A DNA stretch of 64,000 bases, from positions 868,001 through 932,000 of the forward strand of contig NZ_JABWRB020000001.1 of assembly GCF_014268745.2 (NCBI RefSeq), given 5' to 3'. The stretch comes from Pseudomonas zanjanensis. GTDB taxonomy: Bacteria; Pseudomonadota; Gammaproteobacteria; Pseudomonadales; Pseudomonadaceae. Position 1 is the first letter of the stretch. Each line of letters opens with the position of its first letter. Both the position numbers and the translations under genes were made by a program. The notes under the pieces are model-generated. The model was not told the DNA's origin and searched no databases. It saw only the letters and a list, made by a program, of their open reading frames with translations. This document shows, one piece after another, positions 35,055 to 42,885 of the stretch.

Positions 35055-37175
35055 ATGCGCATAGAGGCTGAAGTGATAAGTAGTGTGCCTCGTGTCGGTG
35101 TGGACGCCAAGGCTTCATTGTTGAAATCGGAGTTAATTGCGGTTTCCGCTTCAAATGCTGCTCCAGCTATTCATAAGGGCTGGGAGGCAGAGGATTATGT
35201 TTCTCTAAGCGAGTTGAGTCGAAGGGGAACTGGTCAGATTGAGGGTTCCGATCGCAGGCTGATTCCCAAAACTCATGATTGCTATGATTTGGCAAAGTTG
35301 TCTAGGATGCCAGAAATACCGAGGCCGTCAGAGAAGGCGGCAAAAAAATATAATAAGCCAACTGTTGGGTTGGTAGCTGATGAAAGTATAAGGTTGCGAT
35401 TGGAGTTGTATAATAAGTCTTCGGTATTTGGCGGCGTTCCGGGTTTCATAGATGCGTTTTTAAGGGGGGAGCCCGGGGGGCGAACTGAAGGGTATCTACA
35501 GCGCCCGGAGCAATTTTGCACCACGTCATTTCACCCTCGATTGGGAGGGTTTATCATTTCACCTAATCAGAGCAATATACCGGAGAGAGGACAAAGCTAT
35601 ACGGATGATTCGGCAACTATTCTAGAGCGAACTCGAGGGAAAGCAGGGTTCGGGTTGGTCGCTTATTGGATACCTCCATGCACATACGAACGATACCCGA
35701 TGTTTCAGAAATTATTTCCTGACACAGCGATTCCCGACAACGCTCCAGCTGTGGAGGCTTCAGATTCTACTAGCACTAATAGGCAAGAGAGACGTTCCAC
35801 TCAAGAGTCAAATGAGACTTATAAGCTTCGGTCTGGAGTGGATTTTCTCTCCGTTCCGTTAAATCTTAGAAGGGAACATGTGCCCTTGTTAAAAGAGCTT
35901 AGGGAGCAGGCGATAGTTCATCTTGAGGAGCAGTATAAGTGTGATGCGGCAGTGGAGAATGTCGAAATTTATACACATGGCCCTTTTTATCTGAAAAATA
36001 GCTGCGGATTTCATGTTCATATCAGGGTTAATGTTCCGCAGCACCCCTTGGAAACGGATCTTCGTATATTTAATATTGATGATGTGGTTAAGGAGTTAGA
36101 TGGTTGTGGGCGAATCAATTTTTCTGGGGGCGCTGAGGGTAGCTATTTAGAGTTTTCTGTTGAGGAAATGAAACTTAGCGGTTTGAAGTTTAAGGAGGTT
36201 CCCAATGTATGGGCTGAACCCGCCAAGGAAGAGCTCGGTGGGGAGCGAGGTCGCGTTTCATTGCGAGGGGTAGCTTCAGACAGTGGTACTTATAAAGTGC
36301 CTGAAAAGTCTGCAAAGAAATATGACCGTGACGAGGTGGGGCTTGTAGCTTTGCAAGCTTTGAAATTGCGGGTGGCACGGTATGGCGAAAATAAAGTAGT
36401 GCCGGATTTTGTTCACGAATTTCTGACTAATCCAGAAAGCAAAAAGGCGCAAAGTTTTTTTAAATGTCCTGAGCAGTTTGCCGCTACTCGGTTCTCTGAA
36501 GAGGTTGGTGGAATTTTCATAATGCCTAACTCAAAGCATATTCCTGGGAAATTTGAAGTTTTTCCTGAGCCTGGCTCTGTCAGGAAAGATACTTTGAATA
36601 AAGGAGGCTTTGCTTTGGTGGCTTACTGGGTGCCGCCGAAGGTCTATGAGGCTCAGTTGGTATTTGAAAAGCTGTTCAATATCAGTGGAAGTGCTGCCGA
36701 GGGTGACTGTTCGCGTAGGGAAACAATTGATGAGTACAAGACAAGAACAGGTTTAGGTCATATCACCAATGCAATAGATGTAAAGAAAGCGCACTTGTCA
36801 ATGTTGGAGGAGTTTAAGGTTGGTGCATTAGACTATCTCTTCAAGGTGTTTGAGGTGACCGATAAAGATAGAGTTGATTTTTATCTGCATAGTCCGATTT
36901 ATGGGAATAAAACGGCAGGTCTCCATATTCATGTCCGGGTCAATCAGCGACTGCCGGCTGGCGAGTTAGATACCAATGCTCTAAAACTTGATACGCTGAT
37001 ATCGATTCTAAAAGATGAGGGTGTGAAGGACGATGATATTATGATGGCTGTTTTGGATTCGGTGCCCAAGACTAAATCAGGAAAGTACTTCATGTATACT
37101 GCTGCTTGGGGTAAAAAACAATTTGATGGAATAGACGTTGAATTCGTTGGTAATCCTTGGCGTCGTCCCAATTAA
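35055..37175 (+). CDS. Candidate T3SS effector with two tandem HIT/DcpS-like domains
   Basis: A 706-residue protein with no family name that I know. After a 90-residue Ser/Ala-rich N-terminal region (plausible secretion and chaperone-binding segment), two homologous domains follow, about residues 91-380 and 415-706. Each begins SEKAAKKY or PEKSAKKY with VGLVA, contains an RPEQF/CPEQF segment and FGLVAYW/FALVAYW, and ends with an H-phi-H motif: GFHVHIRVN (His 320 and 322) and GLHIHVRVN (His 624 and 626). The stretch HLSMLEEF...FYLHSPIYG...LHIHVRV closely resembles the HIT region of the scavenger mRNA-decapping enzyme DcpS (HLPLLRN...YLHYLPSYYHLHVHF), with the first His replaced by Gly. Strong AGGAGGGGG ribosome site. 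AT-rich. Function in host RNA or nucleotide metabolism is inference. Confidence 0.72.
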   Translation: MRIEAEVISSVPRVGVDAKASLLKSELIAVSASNAAPAIHKGWEAEDYVSLSELSRRGTGQIEGSDRRLIPKTHDCYDLAKLSRMPEIPRPSEKAAKKYNKPTVGLVADESIRLRLELYNKSSVFGGVPGFIDAFLRGEPGGRTEGYLQRPEQFCTTSFHPRLGGFIISPNQSNIPERGQSYTDDSATILERTRGKAGFGLVAYWIPPCTYERYPMFQKLFPDTAIPDNAPAVEASDSTSTNRQERRSTQESNETYKLRSGVDFLSVPLNLRREHVPLLKELREQAIVHLEEQYKCDAAVENVEIYTHGPFYLKNSCGFHVHIRVNVPQHPLETDLRIFNIDDVVKELDGCGRINFSGGAEGSYLEFSVEEMKLSGLKFKEVPNVWAEPAKEELGGERGRVSLRGVASDSGTYKVPEKSAKKYDRDEVGLVALQALKLRVARYGENKVVPDFVHEFLTNPESKKAQSFFKCPEQFAATRFSEEVGGIFIMPNSKHIPGKFEVFPEPGSVRKDTLNKGGFALVAYWVPPKVYEAQLVFEKLFNISGSAAEGDCSRRETIDEYKTRTGLGHITNAIDVKKAHLSMLEEFKVGALDYLFKVFEVTDKDRVDFYLHSPIYGNKTAGLHIHVRVNQRLPAGELDTNALKLDTLISILKDEGVKDDDIMMAVLDSVPKTKSGKYFMYTAAWGKKQFDGIDVEFVGNPWRRPN

Positions 37176-37278
37176 TTATGTCAAAACTCGATGCGATGTA
37201 GTGATTTGCTCCTTGTGTCAACTGTGGGTAGCGGTCTGCTGAAGATGGTTGTGCGGGCGGGTAAAATACATGCTTGAA

Positions 37279-37600
37279 GAGTATTCCTACGGCTTTTGTT
37301 GTGTTTTCGTCATGCTGCGGGCTTTTTATCCTACGGCATGCTCTGACTCAACTTCCTATAGTCACGCAGCTCGCCATCGCGAGCCTGTGCCCGCCACAGG
37401 CTCAATCGCGCTTCAGTAACTTTCTATAGAGAAGTCTCAACGTATGGACAGTGCAACTGATCAAACCCCAGCCAAGTCATTCGTTTTTGACCACTGGCTA
37501 CTGCAAAGCGACGGAACGCTGATGCGAGATGGACAAGGAGTTCATGTTCCACCCAAAAAATTGCACGTGCTGCAACCTGCTGCTGAAGTCGGCGAGTGCA
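37279..37600 (+). repeat. Duplicated copy (1) of the hilA-like promoter and 5' end
   Basis: This segment matches 39066-39390 at a constant offset of 1787 bp (ATG at 37444 versus 39231). Identity is nearly complete from about 37355 to 37562 and weaker upstream. It includes the perfect inverted repeat GAGCCTGTG/CACAGGCTC (37381-37403). Confidence 0.9.
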
Positions 37601-37626
37601 GTCGTGAGCAGGGAAAAGCTGCGTGA
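37444..37626 (+). pseudogene. Truncated, frameshifted copy of the hilA-like regulator
   Basis: The first about 40 codons equal those of the gene at 39231 apart from Ala for Val at codon 10 and Lys for Glu near codon 39. After the segment encoding LHVL a one-base insertion shifts the frame (CTGCAACCTG versus CTGCGCCTG), and similarity ends about 37615. Only the N-terminal part of the winged-helix domain remains, so it cannot be functional as a regulator. Confidence 0.85.
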
Positions 37627-37786
37627 AGTGTATCGAATAAACATGCAGCTCAAGTCGAAGGCATAAATTAAAAAGCACCAAAGCGTGATTTTTATCGGGT
37701 CACCGATTTTTTGAGTCTCCAACGAAGGGGATAACAAATATCGGTGACTTTTCAGATGTTAAATGATAGGCAGTGTGGAGTGGTAT

Positions 37787-38761
37787 TTATTGTCTCAGTT
37801 CTGGATTGCTGTAATTTAAGTTGAAGCTGACGGCATTTGACAGGTTTTCAAATAACTTGGCATGATTTTGCTGAGTCTTGTCTTGTCTTCCTTTCTCAAT
37901 TGCCCTCACAATTTCTGTAGGTGAAATGGCTGTAGTGGATTGGTAATGAGGGTCTCCATTTCTTGCGCAAACTTTTACCTCGTCCAACTTCGAGGAGAGT
38001 TCTTCATACCTTTCCGGATTAGTAAGGCTTTTATAGGCGTCTTCATGATATTCCGCAGGCGTTCTTCTTGCTCCTCCAGATGGAGGTTCTCCCAAGTTTA
38101 TATCTTTTAATGCTGACTCATATCTTGAGAGTATCCCTACGTTACTGGTGGCCTTGTCGACAGCGAGAACTGTTAGGGACGTACGAAAACCGTTTTCTTT
38201 GCAAGCCTTCACCAACGTAAGCATTTCTGTGCCGTTTCCTTGTATCGATGCTTGCGTTACCATGTTTAGCCTGTTTTCAAATCCATATTTTCTTAGTCCG
38301 TCTTCCAAATAGCGTGCTGCTTCCTTACAGCCAGGTACAGTGCCTGGATAACCCTTTGATGATTTTTCTGTATATCCCGGTATATACTGTTTTAGTTCGT
38401 CATAGTCGATAATTAGGCAGTCGCCTTTAAGCTCGGTGGAAATGTTGTTTGTAATCGTTGATTTCCCCGCTCCCATTTGACCGGTTATGATGTGCACTAC
38501 CGGCTCTTCTTTTGGGCTTGCATTTCCTGCGAGCTGATTTGTAACCTCGACTAACAGCAGCCTTTTTTCTTCCTGATTCAGCGGTTCAAGTTTCCTGGGG
38601 TCCGTTGGAGTCGCTACTTGCCGAAGTTCATGAAAGCTATTACTTCGATTTAATGTAGATACGAGCGCTCCAGGCAATCTGTTGTTTACTTGTTGCTCCA
38701 GATTCCCCCCTGCAATCGATCTGGTTGCCGGTGCGCTGACCGGCCCCAAAAAAACACCCAT
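37787..38761 (-). CDS. Candidate T3SS effector with zeta-toxin-type kinase fold
   Basis: A 324-residue protein. An N-terminal 85-residue region rich in Ser, Ala, Gly and Asn (MGVFLGPVSAPATRS start) resembles a type III signal. Residues about 86-250 form a zeta-toxin/AvrRxo1-like kinase: Walker A GQMGAGKST (94-102), LIIDYDELKQYIPGY with the likely catalytic Asp (117-130), a TQASIQGNG segment, LAVDKATSNVGILSRYE and RRTPAEYH (232-239). Zeta toxins phosphorylate UDP-GlcNAc; AvrRxo1, a plant-pathogen effector of the same fold, phosphorylates NAD. No antitoxin gene is adjacent. AT-rich. GAGG lies upstream of the ATG. It is located between the two copies of the hilA promoter. Confidence 0.78.
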   Translation of the reverse strand: MGVFLGPVSAPATRSIAGGNLEQQVNNRLPGALVSTLNRSNSFHELRQVATPTDPRKLEPLNQEEKRLLLVEVTNQLAGNASPKEEPVVHIITGQMGAGKSTITNNISTELKGDCLIIDYDELKQYIPGYTEKSSKGYPGTVPGCKEAARYLEDGLRKYGFENRLNMVTQASIQGNGTEMLTLVKACKENGFRTSLTVLAVDKATSNVGILSRYESALKDINLGEPPSGGARRTPAEYHEDAYKSLTNPERYEELSSKLDEVKVCARNGDPHYQSTTAISPTEIVRAIEKGRQDKTQQNHAKLFENLSNAVSFNLNYSNPELRQ

Positions 38762-39065
38762 AGCTTTCGCCTCATTCTTAAAAGTGATTGGAGCAACTTT
38801 ATCGGTTGTCAGTATTTTTCAGAGTTTTCTTGGAAATACTTTTGCATATTGAAATAAAGGGCGCGAGCCGCGCATTCAAAAAAAGCTCATCGTCGTTGCG
38901 GTGCGTCATTTTTTCAGTTTGTTATCGCTGATCGGTTGCGCTGTTTTCTCCGTATAAAGGTCTGCGTTATTGATGGTTGGTTTTCAGCTGGAAAATGGAT
39001 ATCGAGGGTAAATATCGTCAGGGGTGGCAGGGAAATCGGATAACTATTTAAACTAGAAGGGATGT
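38762..39065. other. AT-rich intergenic spacer without recognisable gene
   Basis: No open frame with coding character is found between the zeta-like gene and the hilA promoter copy. It must hold the promoter of the minus-strand gene; I found no hrp-box (GGAACC-type) sequence in it. Confidence 0.5.
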
Positions 39066-39230
39066 GAATATTCCTACGGTGTTTGTCGTGTTATCGTCGG
39101 AGCGCTAGGTAATTTTCCTGCGGAATTCGCCCACACATCTTCCTATAGTCACGCAGCTCGTCATCCCGAGCCTGTGCCCACCACAGGCTCAATCGCGCTT
39201 CAGTAACTTTCTATAGAGAAGTCTCAACGT
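39066..39230 (+). promoter_or_regulatory. Promoter region of the hilA-like gene with inverted repeat
   Basis: Copy 2 of the duplicated region. A perfect 9-bp inverted repeat GAGCCTGTG-CCCAC-CACAGGCTC lies at 39168-39190, about 40 bp before the ATG, and is preserved in copy 1. CTTTCTATAGAG (39209-39220) is also fully conserved. The repeat may be an operator or an RNA hairpin in the leader. Confidence 0.5.
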
Positions 39231-40490
39231 ATGGACAGTGCAACTGATCAAACCCCAGTCAAGTCATTCGTTTTTGACCACTGGCTACTGCAAAGCGACG
39301 GAACGCTGATGCGAGATGGACAAGGAGTTCATGTTCCACCCAAAGAATTGCACGTGCTGCGCCTGTTGTTGAAATCGGCGGGCACGGTCGTGAGTAAGGA
39401 TTATCTGCTGGACCAGGTCTGGCCCAGGATGGATGCGGCGGAGGAGTCGTTGACCCGGTGTGTCTACGCGTTGCGCAAGTTGTTCAAGGAGAACAAGGAT
39501 TACATCGCCACGGTGTATGGCCAGGGCTATCGGTTCACCGGTTCCGTGGTCGAGCTCGACGTGGCGAGCCAGGCGAGGGCGGTAGCGCCGTCGTTGGCGG
39601 TGTTGCCTTTGCGCAATCTGGACGAGATCGCCGCGCTGGATCTACAAGACCTGATGATTCGCCAGCTGACCACGGCGTTCGGCGAGGCGTTGCATGTCAT
39701 TCCCTCTGGGGTGATCACGGCCTGCGGGGCCGCGGATGATGTGCGGGCGTTGGCCGGGCGGTTGCCGGCGGATTATTGCTTGAACGGGCGTTTTATCGGT
39801 GCGGGCGGGTTGCAACACTGGTCGGTCGAGTTGATTCGTGGCGGCGATCAGTCTCTGCTGCATGGGCAGACGCTGGATGCCTGTGATCTTGGGGAGGCGC
39901 TGGGTGTGTTGACGAGCCTGGTTGCCCAGCGTGTTCCCGGGTTGCGGCCGGTCGGTGATCGCTGCGGGTCCTATTCGGCGGCGGTGGCGTATCTCAACGG
40001 GTTGTGCAGCGTGCAGCAGCACACGGCGCAAAGCCTGCGCGATGCCCTTGTATTGTTCAGGCAGTGTTTGAAACTCGACGCCGGGTACGCGCCGCCCTGG
40101 TGTGGCTTGGCGGATGTGTGGCTGGGGCGGGTGATGATGGGCCTGGGCGACCCGGTACGGGCAATTGAAGAGGCGAATTCGGCGGTGTCCAGTGCGTTGA
40201 TGCTGGACCCCGGCAGCATTCCGGCATTGACGCGTTTGGCGTTGCTCACCAGTTTGCGTGGCTGCGAGCAGGCGGCCCAGGTGTTGTTCCGGCGCTGCCT
40301 GCTGTCGGCCGATCAGGTCGACGTGCTGTACTTTCATGCGTGGCATCACTGGTTCTGGCGGCGCAACGAGCAGGCGCTGCAGATACTCGAACAATGCCTG
40401 GAACATGATCCGGACTGTGTCCGGGCGCAGATCCTGCGGGTGCGCGTTCACGAGCAACTGACGTGGATTGGCGAGAGGCGCCTGGCATGA
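39231..40490 (+). CDS. hilA: HilA-like T3SS master regulator
   Basis: A 419-residue protein. The N-terminal OmpR/ToxR-type winged helix spans residues about 10-108 (VHVPPKELHVLRLLL, VSKDYLLDQVWP, CVYALRKLF, VYGQGYRF). The rest is helical with TPR-like repeats in the C-terminal half (about residues 265-410). Salmonella HilA (longer) activates the inv/spa and prg/org operons. The gene lies just upstream of iagB, as in SPI-1. It has no receiver domain, so control should be at expression level. Confidence 0.9.
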   Translation: MDSATDQTPVKSFVFDHWLLQSDGTLMRDGQGVHVPPKELHVLRLLLKSAGTVVSKDYLLDQVWPRMDAAEESLTRCVYALRKLFKENKDYIATVYGQGYRFTGSVVELDVASQARAVAPSLAVLPLRNLDEIAALDLQDLMIRQLTTAFGEALHVIPSGVITACGAADDVRALAGRLPADYCLNGRFIGAGGLQHWSVELIRGGDQSLLHGQTLDACDLGEALGVLTSLVAQRVPGLRPVGDRCGSYSAAVAYLNGLCSVQQHTAQSLRDALVLFRQCLKLDAGYAPPWCGLADVWLGRVMMGLGDPVRAIEEANSAVSSALMLDPGSIPALTRLALLTSLRGCEQAAQVLFRRCLLSADQVDVLYFHAWHHWFWRRNEQALQILEQCLEHDPDCVRAQILRVRVHEQLTWIGERRLA

Positions 40491-40951
40491 AGCGGCGCCG
40501 GAAAACCTGGCTGTGCCTGCCGGTGTATCTTGGCCTGGGATTCGGCATGGCCCAGGCGCACGCCTGGTGCTGGAACAAGGCGGGGCAGATGCATGCCATC
40601 GAACCTGAACTGCTCCAAGCGATTGCCGATGTCGAATCAGGCCTGCGCCCTGACGCCATCAATCACAACCGCAACGGCACCCGCGATATCGGGCTGATGC
40701 AGATCAACAGCATTCATCTGTCACGCCTCAGTACCGAGGGGATTACCGAGCAGCGCCTGCTGGATGAGCCTTGCCTGTCGGTGGAAGTCGGTGCGTCGGT
40801 GCTCGCCGGATTTATCGCCCGCTATGGCTATAACTGGACGGCAGTCGGTGCTTATAACGCCGGCAACTCGCCCCATCGCCAGGCCGCGCGGCTGCGCTAT
40901 GCGCGTAAGGTCTGGCAGCGCTATCAGGTGATCACTCGGAGGCGAGAGTGA
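40487..40951 (+). CDS. iagB: T3SS-associated lytic transglycosylase IagB
   Basis: A 154-residue periplasmic muramidase. A signal peptide (residues about 1-26, cut after AHA) is followed by an SLT domain with the catalytic Glu at about residue 50 (IADVESGLRP), then GLMQIN and AVGAYNAGN. It opens peptidoglycan for injectisome assembly. The ATG at 40487 overlaps the hilA stop. Confidence 0.95.
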   Translation: MKRRRKTWLCLPVYLGLGFGMAQAHAWCWNKAGQMHAIEPELLQAIADVESGLRPDAINHNRNGTRDIGLMQINSIHLSRLSTEGITEQRLLDEPCLSVEVGASVLAGFIARYGYNWTAVGAYNAGNSPHRQAARLRYARKVWQRYQVITRRRE

Positions 40952-40962
40952 TGGCGTTGTGA

Positions 40963-41016
40963 GGGATTCTGATCCTATGCCACCACGCAATCGACAGAAT
41001 TGGATCAGGAATCCCG
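40963..41016. repeat. Long imperfect inverted repeat between iagB and sctD
   Basis: GGGATTCTGATCC (40963-40975) and GGATCAGGAATCCC (41003-41016) are complementary apart from one extra G, with a 27-nt spacer. It lies about 55 bp before the sctD start. It may be a regulator site or a processing/termination hairpin between iagB and the prg block; no T run follows. Confidence 0.5.
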
Positions 41017-41068
41017 CGACCGCCCCCTCTAACCTACCTGCTCATTCGACCTTCCTGGAGTTTGGACG

Positions 41069-42250
41069 GTGACAGTCCCGACGGCCCTCCCATTACAGCC
41101 CTGCGTCCTGCGGATCCTCAACGGTCCGTTGCAGGGCTGCGAGTTTCCGCTTGGCGAGGGCACGACCCTGTTCGTCGTCGGGGCCGTGGCGATGTGGGGG
41201 GATGGCGCACGTGCTGCCAGCGTGCCGGCGGATGCCATTTTTATTCCCCTGGAGGAAAGCGGCTGCAACTTCGAGGTGCTGGCCGACCAAGCCACGCCGG
41301 ACGGTGTGCCGGTGCGTTTGCTCGGTGACTCGGTCGAAATGCGCCACTGTGCGTTCCAGGCCAGGGTGCCGCTTGGCGGGTTGCAAGTGGCGCTGCGCCC
41401 TGGGGATCAACCCTGGACGCCCGAATGCCTCGCTCAGCCACAGGACAACCCACGCGCTGGTGGCGCTGCCATCCGTTGGCCTGATGCCCGTTGGACCCGA
41501 TGGGGCGGCGGTGCCCTGGCGCTGGTTGCGTTGGTCGTGGCGGTCAGCATTGGCTCGATGCCGGGGCCGGCGCCTGAAACCGATATTCGAGCCCTGATCG
41601 CCGGCGCCAGCGCGCCGGTCCAGGTGCTGCGCGGTCGTGACGATGGGGTTTATGTCTTCGTGTCTTCGGAGCGCGATGCCGGTTGGAGCCGACAGGTGCT
41701 GGCGCGGCATGCCAGCCTGCACGGCAAGGTCCTGCTGCCGGATCAGGAGCGGCGTCGGCTGGAGCAAGTACTGGTTGATCACGATCCGCAATTGGCCTGG
41801 CATTTTCTCGATCTCAAGGAACCGTCGCAGCCGCGCCTGCTGCTCAGCGCGCAACGCAACCTGCTGACGCCCGACCAGCAGGCCAAGCTGCTCGATGCGC
41901 TGCTCGCGGCGGCGCCTTATGCCCGCGACGTAGTGGTGCAGATGCAGGACGACGCGCTGCTCGCCGACCTTGCGCAGGGCGGTTTGCAGCGTCTTGCGCT
42001 GACGTTCAGCCGGGTCGAACACACGGATGCTGTCTCGTACGCCATCGGCGGCAATCTGCAGGACGTCGAGCTGGCCGCTGCGCGCCAGTACGTCGAAGAT
42101 TTCTACCGGCAGTGGGGTGATCGCTACGTGCACTTCACGGTCGAGCTCAGGGACGACGCGCTCAAGGGCAAGTCGTTCCAAACCGGCCCGCAGGGCTACG
42201 TCAAGACGAGCCCTTCGTCCTGGCTTTTTTCCGATAAGCAAAATAGGTGA
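41069..42250 (+). CDS. sctD: T3SS inner-membrane ring protein SctD (PrgH/MxiG-like)
   Basis: A 393-residue protein. An N-terminal FHA-like cytoplasmic domain (about residues 10-110), a single membrane helix (about 146-163) and a C-terminal periplasmic ring-building region give the PrgH architecture. The start is GTG at 41069. It begins the needle-complex operon prgHIJK-orgABC. Confidence 0.92.
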   Translation: MTVPTALPLQPCVLRILNGPLQGCEFPLGEGTTLFVVGAVAMWGDGARAASVPADAIFIPLEESGCNFEVLADQATPDGVPVRLLGDSVEMRHCAFQARVPLGGLQVALRPGDQPWTPECLAQPQDNPRAGGAAIRWPDARWTRWGGGALALVALVVAVSIGSMPGPAPETDIRALIAGASAPVQVLRGRDDGVYVFVSSERDAGWSRQVLARHASLHGKVLLPDQERRRLEQVLVDHDPQLAWHFLDLKEPSQPRLLLSAQRNLLTPDQQAKLLDALLAAAPYARDVVVQMQDDALLADLAQGGLQRLALTFSRVEHTDAVSYAIGGNLQDVELAAARQYVEDFYRQWGDRYVHFTVELRDDALKGKSFQTGPQGYVKTSPSSWLFSDKQNR

Positions 42251-42253
42251 CTC

Positions 42254-42517
42254 ATGGCTGGTATCCCGCCCTTCCTTCCCGAATTTCCTGACGACTTTCT
42301 CGGCGAACAAGCCGCTGCGTTCGAGCGTGGCGCCCAAGGCCTGAAGGAGGCCCTGGATCATGCGCTGGATGAGCTCAAGCTCGACGCCTCGGACCCTGGA
42401 AAACTGGCGGCGTACCAGACCGCGTTCTCCTCCTACACGGTATTTCGCAACGCCCAGACCAACACGATCAAGGGCTTCAAGGATATCGACATGGCGATCA
42501 TCCAGGCGGCGCGCTGA
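42254..42517 (+). CDS. sctF: T3SS needle subunit SctF (PrgI/MxiH-like)
   Basis: An 87-residue needle protein. The C-terminal NTIKGFKDIDMAIIQ matches the PrgI end, and the two-helix hairpin with a P-x-D/S turn (LDASDPGKLAAYQ) is visible. The gene starts 3 bp after sctD. Confidence 0.97.
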   Translation: MAGIPPFLPEFPDDFLGEQAAAFERGAQGLKEALDHALDELKLDASDPGKLAAYQTAFSSYTVFRNAQTNTIKGFKDIDMAIIQAAR

Positions 42518-42576
42518 CGCTTTCCCTTTCGACCGGCCATCGCTCATGAAGATGGCCATTTTCATGAGTGCATTGT

Positions 42577-42885
42577 ATGTCCATCCAGAGTCTTGACCTG
42601 TCGCTTATCCAGCGGTCTGCCTTCATTGAACTGCGTGGCCCGCAGGAAGGTCCGGTCGTTTCACTTGAATCGCGATTGATCGAAGCGTTTGCCGGTTCGG
42701 CAGTCGATAGCCAACAGGAGGTCTCGGCGATCGATCAGTTGTTGCAGCGCCCGGACATCACCGACCCTGAAGTACTGGCGCAGCTGCAGGAACTGACGGG
42801 GCAATACAACGTGGATATCAACTTGCTCAACGTGCTGGTGCGCAAAGCCGTGGGCACGGCAGAAACCCTGTTGCGGGCATCATGA
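42577..42885 (+). CDS. sctI: T3SS inner-rod protein SctI (PrgJ-like)
   Basis: A 102-residue protein. The C-terminal LQELTGQYNVDINLLNVLVRKAVGTAETLLR region contains the conserved rod helix (quoted only in part here: YNVDINLLNVLVRKAVGT). It joins the export gate to the needle. The ATG at 42577 is used; the stop overlaps the sctJ start by 4 bp. Confidence 0.94.
   Translation: MSIQSLDLSLIQRSAFIELRGPQEGPVVSLESRLIEAFAGSAVDSQQEVSAIDQLLQRPDITDPEVLAQLQELTGQYNVDINLLNVLVRKAVGTAETLLRAS

Noticed and set aside
37787..38761. Zeta-like gene as a chromosomal toxin-antitoxin system
   Set aside because: No epsilon-type or other small antitoxin gene on either side, and the protein has a long N-terminal extension not needed by zeta toxins.
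38762..39065. hrp-box (HrpL-type) promoter for the effector candidate
   Set aside because: No GGAACC-N15/16-CCAC pattern could be found; regulation by InvF/HilA is more likely in a SPI-1-type cluster.
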